Counted from the first letter of the stretch, positions 53,362 through 62,093 are shown. The stretch: DNA of 64,000 nt from Serinicoccus marinus DSM 15273 (GCF_008386315.1 NZ_CP043808.1:62001-126000); one strand, 5' to 3'. Translations and numbers: made by a program. The notes: generated by a model from the sequence alone, not told the origin.

Positions 53362-54213
53362 TCAGCCGTGAAGGACCTGGCAGCCGGGGCACCAGTAGGC
53401 CGTCTGCAGGCCCATCCGTTCGGCCTCGACAGCGGCGCCGCAGCGCGGGCACGGTCGGCCGCGGCGCAGGTAGACCGCGTAGTTCTTGCGCTAGCGCGGG
53501 ACCGGCTCCTCCCGGACCAGCAGGTCCCGTGCGGCGACGAGCTGGTCCGGGTGGGTGAGGATCCACCCGGCCCCCAGCCCAACGGTCATGAGGTCGATGG
53601 TGTCCTGCCAGAGCGCGCGCAGCGCGTCCACCGGGACGGCGCTGCCAGGAGAGTGGGGGTCGATCCGCGCCCGCCAGAGCAGCTCGGCGCGATAGACGTT
53701 GCCGATCCCGGACACGACGGACTGGTCGAGCAGCAGCAGCCCGATCGCGCGGCGCGACCGGTGCAGCCGCGCGACCGCCACCTCGGGGTCGGCGTCGTCC
53801 CGGAGCGGGTCCGGGCCGAGCCGCTGGTGCAGGGCGGAGACACCCGCGGGATCGAGCAGCTCGCAGATCGTCGGCCGGGTGATTTGGAGCAGGTAGGCCG
53901 CAGTGAGGAAGCGCCACGCCAGCCCGGCCGGGACCGGCGGATCGGTGCGCGGCAGCCCGTCCTCGCCCAAGGCGCGCCGGTGGCGGCGCACGGACACGGC
54001 CCCGTGCATGCCCAGGTGGAAGTGCCCGGACCACGCGGTGCCCTCGAGGTGCACCAGCAGGTGCTTGCCGTGGGCCTCGGCGTCGTGGACGACCAGACCG
54101 TCCAGCAGGCCAGGGTCGAAGTCCTCGACGACGGGCCCGCTGGAGCGGCCCGGCTGTCCCCGCAGCCGACGCACCCGCCCGGCCATCCCGTGGACGGCGT
54201 GACCCTCAGCCAT
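53362..54213 (-). CDS. Fpg/Nei-family DNA glycosylase with Pro2 replaced and an in-frame amber
   Basis: ATG 54213 gives MAEGHAVHGMAGRV. Fpg/Nei enzymes need Pro2 as nucleophile in MPEGH; here it is Ala. The start is firm because TAGGGT lies six bases upstream. The H2TH region is recognisable (LLLLDQSVVSGIGNVYRAELL). After REEPVPR comes TAG (53491-53493), and the same phase continues RKNYAVYLRRGRP into a complete zinc finger (CPRCG, then CPGC after 16 residues) to 53362. If translation ends at TAG the product has 240 residues and no zinc finger. Both defects suggest a decaying or repurposed gene; resequencing is needed to exclude error at the TAG. Confidence 0.78.
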
Positions 54214-54219
54214 GGTCCG

Positions 54220-54225
54220 ACCCTA
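54220..54225 (-). promoter_or_regulatory. Leaderless -10 element of the glycosylase
   Basis: TAGGGT on the minus strand lies six bases before ATG 54213. It fixes the start and therefore the Ala at position 2. Confidence 0.5.
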
Positions 54226-54360
54226 CGGAGCCGGGGCCCGCCGCGCCCTCGGGTGATCGGGGTAGGCGTCTGGCCCAGGAGGCGCAGCCGGTACAGAGCG
54301 CCGTCAGACCGGGAGACCGGGAGGCCGTGAGACAGCGGTCGTCGGCCTGCGGCGACGAGG

Positions 54361-55167
54361 TCAGCCGTCCAGCGGAGTGACGTAGGCCGAGCTGATCCCA
54401 CCGTCGACGAGGAACTCCGCCGCCGTCATGAACGAGCTGTCGTCGCTGGCCAGGAAGGCCACCGCCGCCGCCATCTCCTCCGGCTCACCGAAACGCCCCA
54501 TCGGCACGTGCACCAGACGGCGCTGCGCCCGCTCCGGGTCGGAGGCGAAGAGCTCCTGCAGCAGCGGGGTGTTCACCGGCCCGGGGCACAGGGCGTTGAC
54601 CCGGATGCCCTGCCGCGCGAACTGCACCCCCAGCTCGCGCGTCATCGACAGCACCCCGCCCTTGGACGCGGAGTAGGAGATCTGCGAGGTCGCCGCTCCC
54701 ATGACCGCCACGAAGGATGCGGTGTTGATGATCGAGCCGCGGCCCTGCCCGATCATGTGCGGCAGCGCCGCCTTGCAGCAGAGGTAGACGCTGGTGAGGT
54801 TGACCTCCTGCACCCGGCGCCACGCCTCCAACCCGGTCTCCAGGATGGAGTCGTCGTCCGGCGGGGAGATCCCGGCGTTGTTGAAGGCGACGTCCACGCT
54901 GCCGTAGGTCTGCCTCGCCGTGCCGAAGAGCCGCTCCACCTGGTCCGGGTCGGTGACGTCGGTGCGCACGAACATCCCGTCCAGCTCCTCCGCGAGCGCG
55001 CTGCCCACGGCCTCCTCGCAGATGTCCGCGAGCACCACCGTGGCTCCTTCCGCGGCGAGCCGCCGGGCGCTGGCCAGCCCGATGCCGCTCGCCGCCCCGG
55101 TCACGACGGCGACACGGCCCGCGAGCCGCTGCGTGAGGTCCGTCCTCGGTGCGCTGCCTGTGGTCAC
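54361..55167 (-). CDS. Short-chain dehydrogenase/reductase, last gene of the gamma-glutamyl amine operon
   Basis: Encodes 268 residues of a classical SDR. It has the NAD(P)-binding TGAASGIGLASARRL, NNAGISPPDD, the catalytic Ser of INTASFVAVMG and YSASKGGV with Tyr and Lys. GTG 55167 lies 15 bases after the aldehyde dehydrogenase gene, so it is probably co-transcribed. In an ethanolamine pathway it would oxidise the alcohol of gamma-glutamylethanolamide to the aldehyde used by the neighbouring dehydrogenase. That substrate is inference. Confidence 0.85.
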   Translation of the reverse strand: MTTGSAPRTDLTQRLAGRVAVVTGAASGIGLASARRLAAEGATVVLADICEEAVGSALAEELDGMFVRTDVTDPDQVERLFGTARQTYGSVDVAFNNAGISPPDDDSILETGLEAWRRVQEVNLTSVYLCCKAALPHMIGQGRGSIINTASFVAVMGAATSQISYSASKGGVLSMTRELGVQFARQGIRVNALCPGPVNTPLLQELFASDPERAQRRLVHVPMGRFGEPEEMAAAVAFLASDDSSFMTAAEFLVDGGISSAYVTPLDG

Positions 55168-55182
55168 ATCAGTCCTCTCAGG

Positions 55183-56559
55183 TCACTCGCCGGTGGCGAT
55201 GAAGATGGTCTTGGTCTCGGAGAAGGCGTCCAGCGCGTGCGGCCCGAGCTCGCGCCCGAGGCCGGACTGCTTGAACCCGCCGAAGGGGGTGTTGTAGCGC
55301 ACCGAGCTGTGGCTGTTGACGGCGAGGTTGCCCGCCTCCAGCCGCCGCGCCACCCGCAGCGCCCGGCCCACGTCCCGGGTCCAGATCGACCCCGACAGCC
55401 CGTAGGCCGTGTCGTTGGCGATCCGTAGCGCGTCCGCCTCGTCGCGGAACGGCAGCACCGAGATCACCGGCCCGAAGATCTCGTCGGTGAAGGCCGGGTC
55501 CTGCTCCGACCGGGTATGCAGCACCGTCGGCGGGTGCCAGAAGCCGGGTCCCTGCGGGGCGTCACCGGCGAGGAGCACCTCCGCGTCGGCGACGTATCCC
55601 GCCACCACGTCTCGCTGCGCCGCGGAGATCAGCGGCCCCATACCGCTGCTCTCCTCGGCCGGGTCGCCGCACACGAAGCCGCGCACCACCGGCTCCAGCC
55701 GCTCCAGGAAGGCGTCGAGCACGTCCGACTGCACCAGCAACCGGGACCGGGCGCAGCAGTCCTGCCCCGCGTTGTCGAAGGCCCCGCCCGGGGCCGCCGC
55801 AGCCGCCGCGTCGAGGTCGGCGTCGGCGAAGACGATGCTGGCGTTCTTGCCGCCGAGCTCGAGGGTCACCCGCTTGACCTGGTCGGCGCACCCGGTCATC
55901 ACCCGCTTGCCGACCGCGGTGGAGCCGGTGAAGACCACCTTGCGCACCAGCGGGTGGGTGACGAATCGCTCGCCGACGACCGACCCGGCGCCAGGAACGA
56001 CCTGCAGCACCCCCTCGGGGATCCCTGCCTCCAGCGCCAGGTCGGCCAGCCGCAGCGCGGTGAGCGGGGTCAGCTCGGCCGGCTTGAGCACGACGGTGTT
56101 GCCGGCCGCCAGCGCCGGGCCGATCGCCCACCCGGCGATGGGCATCGGGAAGTTCCACGGGACGATGACACCCACCACGCCCAGCGGCTCGGCGAAGGTC
56201 ATCGCGACGCCCCCGTCGACCGGGATCGTCTCGCCACCGGGCCGCTCCGGCGCACCGGCGTAGTAGTTGAGGACGTCCCGGACGTTGCCCGCCTCCCAGC
56301 GGGCGTTGCCGATCGTGTGCCCGGCATTCGCGACCTCGAGCTGCGCCAGCTCCTCGACGTGCTCGTCGACCACCGCCGCGAAGCGCCGCAGCAGTCGCGC
56401 ACGGTCGGCGGGGGAGACCTCGCGCCAGCCCTGGAAGGCCCGCTGGGCGGTCTCGATCGCGCGGTCGGTCTCGGCCACGTCGGCGAGCCTGAGGGTGGTG
56501 ATGACCTCCTCGGTCGCCGGGTTGATGACGTCGGTGGTGCTGGGGGTGGTGGTGCTCAT
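55183..56559 (-). CDS. Aldehyde dehydrogenase of the gamma-glutamyl amine operon
   Basis: Encodes 458 residues of the NAD(P)-dependent aldehyde dehydrogenase superfamily. Motifs are PWNFPMPIAGWAIGPALAAG, the cofactor Lys in VVLKPAELTP, FTGSTAVGKRV, the catalytic Glu in VTLELGGKNASIV, and the catalytic Cys in DNAGQDCCARSRL. It is likely to oxidise a gamma-glutamyl aminoaldehyde to the acid (PuuC-like). ATG 56559 overlaps the hydrolase stop as ATGA. A Cys-Cys at the active site is less common than a single Cys but seen in this subfamily. Confidence 0.88.
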   Translation of the reverse strand: MSTTTPSTTDVINPATEEVITTLRLADVAETDRAIETAQRAFQGWREVSPADRARLLRRFAAVVDEHVEELAQLEVANAGHTIGNARWEAGNVRDVLNYYAGAPERPGGETIPVDGGVAMTFAEPLGVVGVIVPWNFPMPIAGWAIGPALAAGNTVVLKPAELTPLTALRLADLALEAGIPEGVLQVVPGAGSVVGERFVTHPLVRKVVFTGSTAVGKRVMTGCADQVKRVTLELGGKNASIVFADADLDAAAAAAPGGAFDNAGQDCCARSRLLVQSDVLDAFLERLEPVVRGFVCGDPAEESSGMGPLISAAQRDVVAGYVADAEVLLAGDAPQGPGFWHPPTVLHTRSEQDPAFTDEIFGPVISVLPFRDEADALRIANDTAYGLSGSIWTRDVGRALRVARRLEAGNLAVNSHSSVRYNTPFGGFKQSGLGRELGPHALDAFSETKTIFIATGE

Positions 56560-57272
56560 CCGGTTGGTCTCTCCTCTCCTGTGGCGGCCTGGTGGACCAG
56601 TGCGTGGAAGAGCCGCCGGTCGGCGGGGTTCTCCTCCGGGTGGAATTGCACGCCGATCGCCCACCCCGCGTGGTCCGCCGGCTCGAGCGCCTGGACCACG
56701 CCGTCCGCGGATCGGGCGGTGACGACCAGCCCGTCGGCGACCCGGTCGATGCCCTGGTGGTGGTAGCACGGCGAGCCGGCCTCCGCCCCGAGCACCGCAG
56801 CGATCCGTGACCCCGGCTCGGTGCGGAAGGTCACCTCGCCGAAGACCCCCGGGCTCGGCTGGTATGCCGTGTGCCCCAGTCGGTCGGGCAGGTGCTGCTC
56901 CAGCGTGCCGCCCAGGGCGACGTTGAGCACCTGCACCCCGCGGCAGATCGCCAGCAGCGGGACCTCGCGCTCCAGCGCCGCCCGGGCCAGCGCCAGCTCC
57001 GGGGCGTCGCGCACCGGCTCCGGCGCGGTGCTCGGGTGGGGGGCGGCGGCATACTGCGCCGCGTCGACGTCCGCCCCCCCGACGAGCACGAGGGCGTCCA
57101 GGACGTCGAGGACGGCGGGGTCCAGCCCCACCGGTGGCAGCAGCAGCGGCGCCCCTCCTGCCGCGGAGACTGCCTCGACGTAGACGCCGGGCACGACGGC
57201 TGCCTCCCGTCGCCAGACTCCCCAGGCCGCCTCCTTGTAGTAGGTGGTCAGCCCGATCCGCGGTCGGCTCAC
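56556..57272 (-). CDS. puuD: Gamma-glutamyl hydrolase (PuuD type)
   Basis: Encodes 238 residues of the class I glutamine amidotransferase-like peptidase C26 fold. The nucleophile Cys sits in LLAICRGVQVLNVALGG, and the His-Glu pair in IGVQFHPEENPAD. It releases glutamate from gamma-glutamyl amino acids such as gamma-glutamyl-GABA or gamma-glutamylglycine. GTG 57272 overlaps the synthetase stop as GTGA. Confidence 0.88.
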   Translation of the reverse strand: MSRPRIGLTTYYKEAAWGVWRREAAVVPGVYVEAVSAAGGAPLLLPPVGLDPAVLDVLDALVLVGGADVDAAQYAAAPHPSTAPEPVRDAPELALARAALEREVPLLAICRGVQVLNVALGGTLEQHLPDRLGHTAYQPSPGVFGEVTFRTEPGSRIAAVLGAEAGSPCYHHQGIDRVADGLVVTARSADGVVQALEPADHAGWAIGVQFHPEENPADRRLFHALVHQAATGEERPTG

Positions 57273-58633
57273 AGACGCTCGAACCCCCGCCTCAGCTCCC
57301 AGTCGGTCACGGCCGCGTCGAAGGCGGTGATCTCCACGTCCGCCATGTTGACGTAGTGGTCCACGACGTCCTCCCCGAAGGCCTGCCGCGCGACCTCGGA
57401 GGCCGCGAAGAGATCCCGGGCCTCGCGCAGGGTGTGTGGCACCAGCGGGGCGTCGGACTCGTAGGCGTTGCCGGTCATCATGGGTTCCAGCTCGAGCTCC
57501 TGCTCGATGCCGTGCAGGCCACCGGCCATCATCGCGGCCACCGCGAGGTAGGGGTTGCAGTCACCGCCGGGCACCCGGTTCTCCATCCGCGCCGACGAGC
57601 CCTCCCCGACGGTGCGCACCGAGCAGGTCCGGTTGTCCTGGCCCCAGGCGACGGCGGTCGGGGCGAAAGAGCCCTGCGCGAAGCGCTTGTAGGAGTTGAT
57701 GTTGGGAGCGTAGAAGAGGGTGAACTCGCGCATCGTCGCCAGCACCCCGGCGATGAAGTGGTCGTAGAGCGCGGTGCGTCCGCCGTCCTCCCAGAAGATC
57801 GTCGACCCGTCCAGGCCGCGCAGCGACAGGTGGATGTGACAGGAGTTGCCCTCTCGCTCGTTGGGCTTGGCCATGAAGGTCAGCGACTGGCCCATGTCGG
57901 CCGCGATCATCTTCGCGCCGGTCTTGTAGACGCTGTGGTTGTCGCAGGTGGTCACGACGTCGTCGAAGAGGAAGCCGATCTCGTGCTGGCCGAGGTTGCA
58001 CTCGCCCTTGGCCGACTCCACCGTCATGCCGGCCGTCCACATGTCCGACCGGATCCGGCGCAGCAGCGGCTCGACCCGGCCCGAGCCCACGATCGAGTAG
58101 TCCACGTTGTACTGGTTCGCGGGGGTGAGACCGGTATACCCCTTGGTCCAGGCCTCCTCGAAGGAGTCGCGGTAAACGACGAACTCCAGCTCGGTGCCGG
58201 CGACCGCGGACCAGCCGTGCCCCGCCGCCCGCTCGACCTGCGAGGCGAGCATGGCGCGCGGCGACATCGGCACCGGGGTGCCGTCGGTGAGCGCCAGGTC
58301 GCACTGGATCATCACCGTGCGCTCCAGCCACGGGACCCAGCGGATCGTGTCCAGGTCCAGGGTGAACTCCATGTCGCCGTAGCCCGCCTCCCAGGAGGAG
58401 ATGGCGTAGCCGTCGACGGTGTTCATCTCGGTGTCCACGGCGAGCAGGTAGTTGCACCCCTCGACGCCGTGCCCGAGCGCGTGCTCGACGAAGTAGGCGG
58501 CGTGGAGGTACTTGCCCTGCAGCCGGCCCTGCATGTCGGTGAAGGCGACGACGACGGTCTCGATGCTGGCGTCGGCCACCCCCGCCCGGAGCTGGTCGAC
58601 GGTGAGCATCCGCTCGCTGCGCGGGTGGGTCAT
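57269..58633 (-). CDS. Glutamine-synthetase-like gamma-glutamylamine ligase
   Basis: Encodes 454 residues of the glutamine synthetase fold. It has an N-terminal beta-grasp, then the metal-binding GTELEFVVY, the nucleotide and glutamate sites HEIGFLFDD, GNSCHIHLSLRG and the Arg-rich MENRVPGGDCNPYLAVAAMM. Place and partners fit ligases that join glutamate to amines: PuuA for putrescine, or GlnA4 for ethanolamine in Streptomyces. The adenylylation-site Tyr pattern of GlnA is not evident. ATG 58633 overlaps the permease stop as ATGA. The adjacent permease resembles ethanolamine transporters, which favours a GlnA4-like role. Confidence 0.85.
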   Translation of the reverse strand: MTHPRSERMLTVDQLRAGVADASIETVVVAFTDMQGRLQGKYLHAAYFVEHALGHGVEGCNYLLAVDTEMNTVDGYAISSWEAGYGDMEFTLDLDTIRWVPWLERTVMIQCDLALTDGTPVPMSPRAMLASQVERAAGHGWSAVAGTELEFVVYRDSFEEAWTKGYTGLTPANQYNVDYSIVGSGRVEPLLRRIRSDMWTAGMTVESAKGECNLGQHEIGFLFDDVVTTCDNHSVYKTGAKMIAADMGQSLTFMAKPNEREGNSCHIHLSLRGLDGSTIFWEDGGRTALYDHFIAGVLATMREFTLFYAPNINSYKRFAQGSFAPTAVAWGQDNRTCSVRTVGEGSSARMENRVPGGDCNPYLAVAAMMAGGLHGIEQELELEPMMTGNAYESDAPLVPHTLREARDLFAASEVARQAFGEDVVDHYVNMADVEITAFDAAVTDWELRRGFERL

Positions 58634-60060
58634 CGCAGGCCCCCTTCTGCCTCGGTGAGCTGGTCGAACTCCTCCTCCGGGGCGGAGGAGACCAGGTGGT
58701 GACGGCTGTAGAACCAGAAGTAGGCAACGAAGGCACCGAAGACACCCGCGGTGATCCAGGCGGCGGTCGTGTCGACGAAGAACGTGGCGATGACCGCCAC
58801 GACGCTGAGCACGAGCGCGATGCCCGTCGTGACGACCCCGCCGGGCGTGCGGTAGCCGCGCTCCAGGTCGGGCTCGCGACGGCGCAGCACGATGTGGGAG
58901 AGGTTGAGCAGGACGTAGGACACGGTGGCACCGAAGACGGCGATGTTGATGAGCAGCGCGCCGTTCTGGGTGAGCGCCGCCAGCAGGAAGCCGATCGTGC
59001 CGGGGACGACGAGCGCCACCCACGGCGTCTGCCGGGAGCCGGTCAGGGACAGGAAGCGTGGCAGGTAGCCGGCCCGCGACAGCGCGAACAGCTGCCGGGA
59101 GTAGGCGTAGATGATCGAGAAGAAGCTGGCGACGAGGCCGGCCAGGCCGGCGTAGTTGACGAAGCCCGCGATCCAGTCGTCGTCGCCGCGGGCCGCGCGC
59201 AGCGCCTCGGGGAGGGGGTTGTCGGAGGTGCGGACGGTCTCGGCGCCGGCCGAGCCGGGGACGAGCAGCAGCATGAGCGCGGCGAAGACGAGCAGCACGC
59301 CCATCGCGACGATGATGCCGCGCGGCATGTCGCGCTGGGGGTCGGCGGTCTCCTCGGCAGCCAGCGGCACGCCCTCGACGGCGAGGAAGAACCAGATGCC
59401 GTAGACCAGCGCCGCGACTGCTCCCGCGAAGCCGTAGGGCAGCAGGGCGCTGGCGCCCGCGGCGTCGCTGACCGCGATGTCGGTGAGGTTCGCGGGGTCG
59501 AAGTGCGGCACCAGCCCGACGACGGTGGCGACGAGAGCCACGACGGCGACGGCGGTGATCGCGAACATCACCTTGAGCGCCTCGCCCACGCCCCAGATGT
59601 GCAGGCCGATGAAGACGAGGTAGGCGACGAGGTAGACCGGCCAGGAGTTCGTCAGCCCGAACAGGCCCAGCGCCTCGACGTAGCCGCCGATGAAGACCGC
59701 GATCGCGGCGGGGGCGGCGGCATACTCGATGAGCACCGCGACCCCGGTCGCGTAGCCGCCCAGCGGACCCAGCGCCCGGCGGGCGAAACCGTAGCCCGCC
59801 CCGGCGGTCGGGAGGGTGGAGGACATCTCGGCCAGGCCGAGCACCATGCAGGTGTACATGACCGCCATGAGCACGGTGGCGATGAGCAGACCTCCCCAGC
59901 CACCCTCGTCGAGACCGAAGTTCCAGCCCGCGAAGTCGCCGGAGATGACGTAGCTGACGCCGAGCCCGGCGAGCAGCACCCACCCCGCGGCGCCCTTCTT
60001 GAGCTGTCGGTGCTGGTGGTAGTCGTCCGTGACCTGCTGGTAGTCGACCCTGCGCGCCAT
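58630..60060 (-). CDS. APC-family amine permease, ethanolamine permease-like
   Basis: Encodes 476 residues with 12 transmembrane helices. It opens with a charged tail and GAAGWVLLAGLGVSYVISGD, then FAGWNFGLDEGGWGG, AEMSSTLPTAGAGYGFARRA and AVEGVPLAAEETADPQRDMP. These segments look most like the ethanolamine permease branch of the amino acid-polyamine-organocation superfamily. It is the first gene of the operon, so uptake leads directly into glutamylation. A GntR-type operator candidate overlaps its promoter. Confidence 0.83.
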   Translation of the reverse strand: MARRVDYQQVTDDYHQHRQLKKGAAGWVLLAGLGVSYVISGDFAGWNFGLDEGGWGGLLIATVLMAVMYTCMVLGLAEMSSTLPTAGAGYGFARRALGPLGGYATGVAVLIEYAAAPAAIAVFIGGYVEALGLFGLTNSWPVYLVAYLVFIGLHIWGVGEALKVMFAITAVAVVALVATVVGLVPHFDPANLTDIAVSDAAGASALLPYGFAGAVAALVYGIWFFLAVEGVPLAAEETADPQRDMPRGIIVAMGVLLVFAALMLLLVPGSAGAETVRTSDNPLPEALRAARGDDDWIAGFVNYAGLAGLVASFFSIIYAYSRQLFALSRAGYLPRFLSLTGSRQTPWVALVVPGTIGFLLAALTQNGALLINIAVFGATVSYVLLNLSHIVLRRREPDLERGYRTPGGVVTTGIALVLSVVAVIATFFVDTTAAWITAGVFGAFVAYFWFYSRHHLVSSAPEEEFDQLTEAEGGLR

Positions 60061-60077
60061 GTCGTCCCTTCCTCGTC

Positions 60078-60099
60078 AATGGATCACTATTGGTCCATT
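60078..60099. promoter_or_regulatory. GntR/FadR-type operator upstream of the permease
   Basis: An inverted repeat AATGGATCA and TGGTCCATT flanks CTAT, matching at 8 of 9 pairs. It lies 18 bases before the permease start and 72 bases before the divergent GntR regulator. That is the expected location for repression of both operons by the neighbouring regulator. Confidence 0.6.
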
Positions 60100-60170
60100 G
60101 AGCGTCAGGGGCGAGTCTGGCGCGGTTGCCGGAAGCCGTCAAGGCCCGACCAGGGCCTACGGTGTCGGGT

Positions 60171-60872
60171 ATGCAGGAGGGTCGCGATCCACGGGTGGTG
60201 CCGGTCCGGCGCGGCAACGCCTTCGAGGAGACGATGGAGCGGCTGCTGCGCCTGCTGCGCCTCGGGACCTTCCCGCCCGGGTCCAAGCTGCCCCCGGAGC
60301 GTGAGCTGGCGACCTCGCTCCAGGTCTCCCGGACGACGCTGCGGGAGGTCATCGGCGAGCTGCGTGCGGCGGGCTACGTCAGCGTGCGCCGGGGCCGCTA
60401 CGGCGGCACCTACGTCTGGGGACCGGTGCCGGCGAGCGGGGCCGAGGGCGGCCTGGTGGCGGCGCAGGTGGAGGACCTGCTGACGTTGCGGAGGATCGTC
60501 GAACCGGCTGCTGCGGCGCTCGCGGCCGCCCGCGAGCTGTCACCGGCGGAGCAGGGGCGGCTGCGTCAGGCCTCGCAGGACTGCGCGGCAGCGGGGGTGG
60601 AGCAGTACCGCCCGTTCGACGCCCGGCTGCACCTCGCGCTCGCCGAGCTGAGCGGCTCACCCAGCCTGGCGGGCGTCGTGGCCGACGTGCGCGACCGGAC
60701 GAATGCCATGCTCGACCGCATCCCGCTCATCCCGCCCAACCTCGCGCACTCGACCCGGCAGCACGAGGCCGTGGTCGCGGCGGTGCTCGGGGGCGCGCCG
60801 GGGCCGGCTGAGGAAGCCATGCGCGACCACCTCGAGGGCACCGCCGCACTGCTGCGCGGCTTCTCGGTCTGA
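60171..60872 (+). CDS. FadR-subfamily GntR transcription regulator
   Basis: Encodes 233 residues. The N-terminal winged helix reads FPPGSKLPPERELATSLQVS and RTTLREVIGELRAAGYV. The C-terminal FCD domain has the metal-binding pattern (RLHLALAEL, STRQHEAVVAAV). ATG 60171 has TACGGT seven bases upstream. It is divergent from the gamma-glutamyl amine operon and probably represses it, with an operon substrate or intermediate as effector. Confidence 0.9.
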   Translation: MQEGRDPRVVPVRRGNAFEETMERLLRLLRLGTFPPGSKLPPERELATSLQVSRTTLREVIGELRAAGYVSVRRGRYGGTYVWGPVPASGAEGGLVAAQVEDLLTLRRIVEPAAAALAAARELSPAEQGRLRQASQDCAAAGVEQYRPFDARLHLALAELSGSPSLAGVVADVRDRTNAMLDRIPLIPPNLAHSTRQHEAVVAAVLGGAPGPAEEAMRDHLEGTAALLRGFSV

Positions 60873-60926
60873 CCACCGGACGTCGCGGACACGAGCCCCG
60901 CGCTCTGGGTCCGCGACGCCCGGTGG
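60873..60926. terminator. Bidirectional terminator hairpin
   Basis: CCACCGG, one base, then CGTCGCGGAC pair perfectly with GTCCGCGACG, one base, and CCGGTGG. This gives a 17-bp stem broken by one mismatch around an 18-base loop. It sits directly after the GntR stop between converging genes, so it can serve both strands. Confidence 0.7.
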
Positions 60927-60964
60927 GGTCTGTCGCAGCCGTCCTCGACGGCCAGGTCTGCGCC

Positions 60965-61849
60965 TCAGCGCTGGTAGTGCCGCGGTGGGCGCTGCGGTCG
61001 CTGGCGGCTGAACTCGCCGCCCTCGCGACCGCCGTAGGGTCGCCCGTGGTCGGCATACTCCTCGCGCTGGTAGACGAAGGTCTGGTCGCCGCAGACCACC
61101 GTCGCGCCGGTGCGCAGCACGGTCCCGTCGGCGTCGGCGGGCTGCCCACCGACCCCGGCGTGGCTGCCCGGCGAGGCGTGCAGGAGGTACTCGTCGGTGG
61201 TCGGGTCGCGCCGGATCTCGGCGTGCTGCGGATCGAGCCCGGGGACGACGATGTCGCACTCCTCTTCGGAGCCGATGGTGGTCGTCCCGCGCCGCAGCGG
61301 TGCCACCAGCCGCGGCGCCCCCTGCTCCGGACCGGGGGCGGGGTAATAGACGAGCCGCGGGTTGCCGCCGCCCAGCGGGTCGTGGGTCGTCGTGACCCGG
61401 CGCCGCCGCGGACGGGCGCCCGTCGGGACGATCGGCCACGGGGTCGCCGGCGGCGCCAGGTCGGCCAGCGAGGGACCGCCCGCCCGGGCGTCCCGCAACA
61501 TGCGCAGCGCACCACGCCGGTCGCGCACCTCGACATGACGCGACCCGGTCACGACCCGGTCGAGGAAGCGCGAGCGCACCTGGCCCGGGGCGAGCACCGG
61601 CCCGTCGGGACCGGCCACCGAGATGGTCAGGCCGGCGTCCGCGGCCGCGCTCCCGACGTCGGAGACGAGGTCCGAGGCAGCGCGACGCCCCAGGCCGAGC
61701 GGGATGCCGCCGAGCTGATCGAGCTGGACCTCGATCTGCGTGCCCGAGCCCCGGACGGTCGCCGTCACCTGCTCGTCCGACCCGTCCCCCTTCGACGGGA
61801 CCGTGATCGTCAACCGCAGGTCGGCGTCGATGTGCAGCTGCTGCGTCAT
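60965..61849 (-). CDS. FHA-domain protein
   Basis: Encodes 294 residues. An N-terminal beta-rich domain (about 1-95) and a basic linker precede a forkhead-associated domain at about 190-265. The signature positions are GSEEECDIVVPGLDPQHAEI and a later ending strand. FHA domains bind phosphothreonine and often connect to Ser/Thr kinases or wall synthesis. A Gly/Arg/Gln-rich tail ends the protein. It has no signal peptide. ATG 61849 is 7 bases from the preceding small gene's stop, so the pair is likely an operon. Confidence 0.82.
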   Translation of the reverse strand: MTQQLHIDADLRLTITVPSKGDGSDEQVTATVRGSGTQIEVQLDQLGGIPLGLGRRAASDLVSDVGSAAADAGLTISVAGPDGPVLAPGQVRSRFLDRVVTGSRHVEVRDRRGALRMLRDARAGGPSLADLAPPATPWPIVPTGARPRRRRVTTTHDPLGGGNPRLVYYPAPGPEQGAPRLVAPLRRGTTTIGSEEECDIVVPGLDPQHAEIRRDPTTDEYLLHASPGSHAGVGGQPADADGTVLRTGATVVCGDQTFVYQREEYADHGRPYGGREGGEFSRQRPQRPPRHYQR

Positions 61850-61856
61850 CCCGCGC

Positions 61857-62093
61857 TCAGCTCGCGCCGTGCTCGCGGTCCTCGGTGGTGATCCGCAGCG
61901 TGCCGTCCAGCTTCCACGTCGCGCGCGGTGCGTCCGCGCCGGTGTCGCGCGGCACCTCCACGGCCATGTCCTGGAAGGTGTAGTTGATCGCCGCGCCCTG
62001 GCCGGTGAGGTAGTTCCACATCTCCTTGCCGAGGTCGGTCCACGACACCTGCTGCCCGTCCGTGCCGGTCATCTGTCCCTGGTGCTCGCTCAT
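61857..62093 (-). CDS. 78-residue uncharacterised protein upstream of the FHA gene
   Basis: A small acidic soluble protein (helix DLGKEMWNYLTGQ, strands INYTFQDMAVEVP and TWKLDGTLRIT). ATG 62093 follows GGAGGGTGACG, a strong ribosome site. It seems to accompany the FHA protein. I do not recognise the family. Its single Trp-rich helix and following beta hairpin suggest a small binding module. Confidence 0.55.
   Translation of the reverse strand: MSEHQGQMTGTDGQQVSWTDLGKEMWNYLTGQGAAINYTFQDMAVEVPRDTGADAPRATWKLDGTLRITTEDREHGAS

Noticed and set aside
43226..53493. Reassignment of TAG as a sense codon
   Set aside because: TAG ends other genes normally, for example the membrane protein at 14677-14679. 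Two in-phase TAGs are better explained by mutation or error.
58634..60352. Upstream extension of the glutamine-synthetase-like gene to over 1000 residues
   Set aside because: The extension is the permease gene read in another frame; ATG 58633 has a stop-start overlap and begins the conserved N-terminus.
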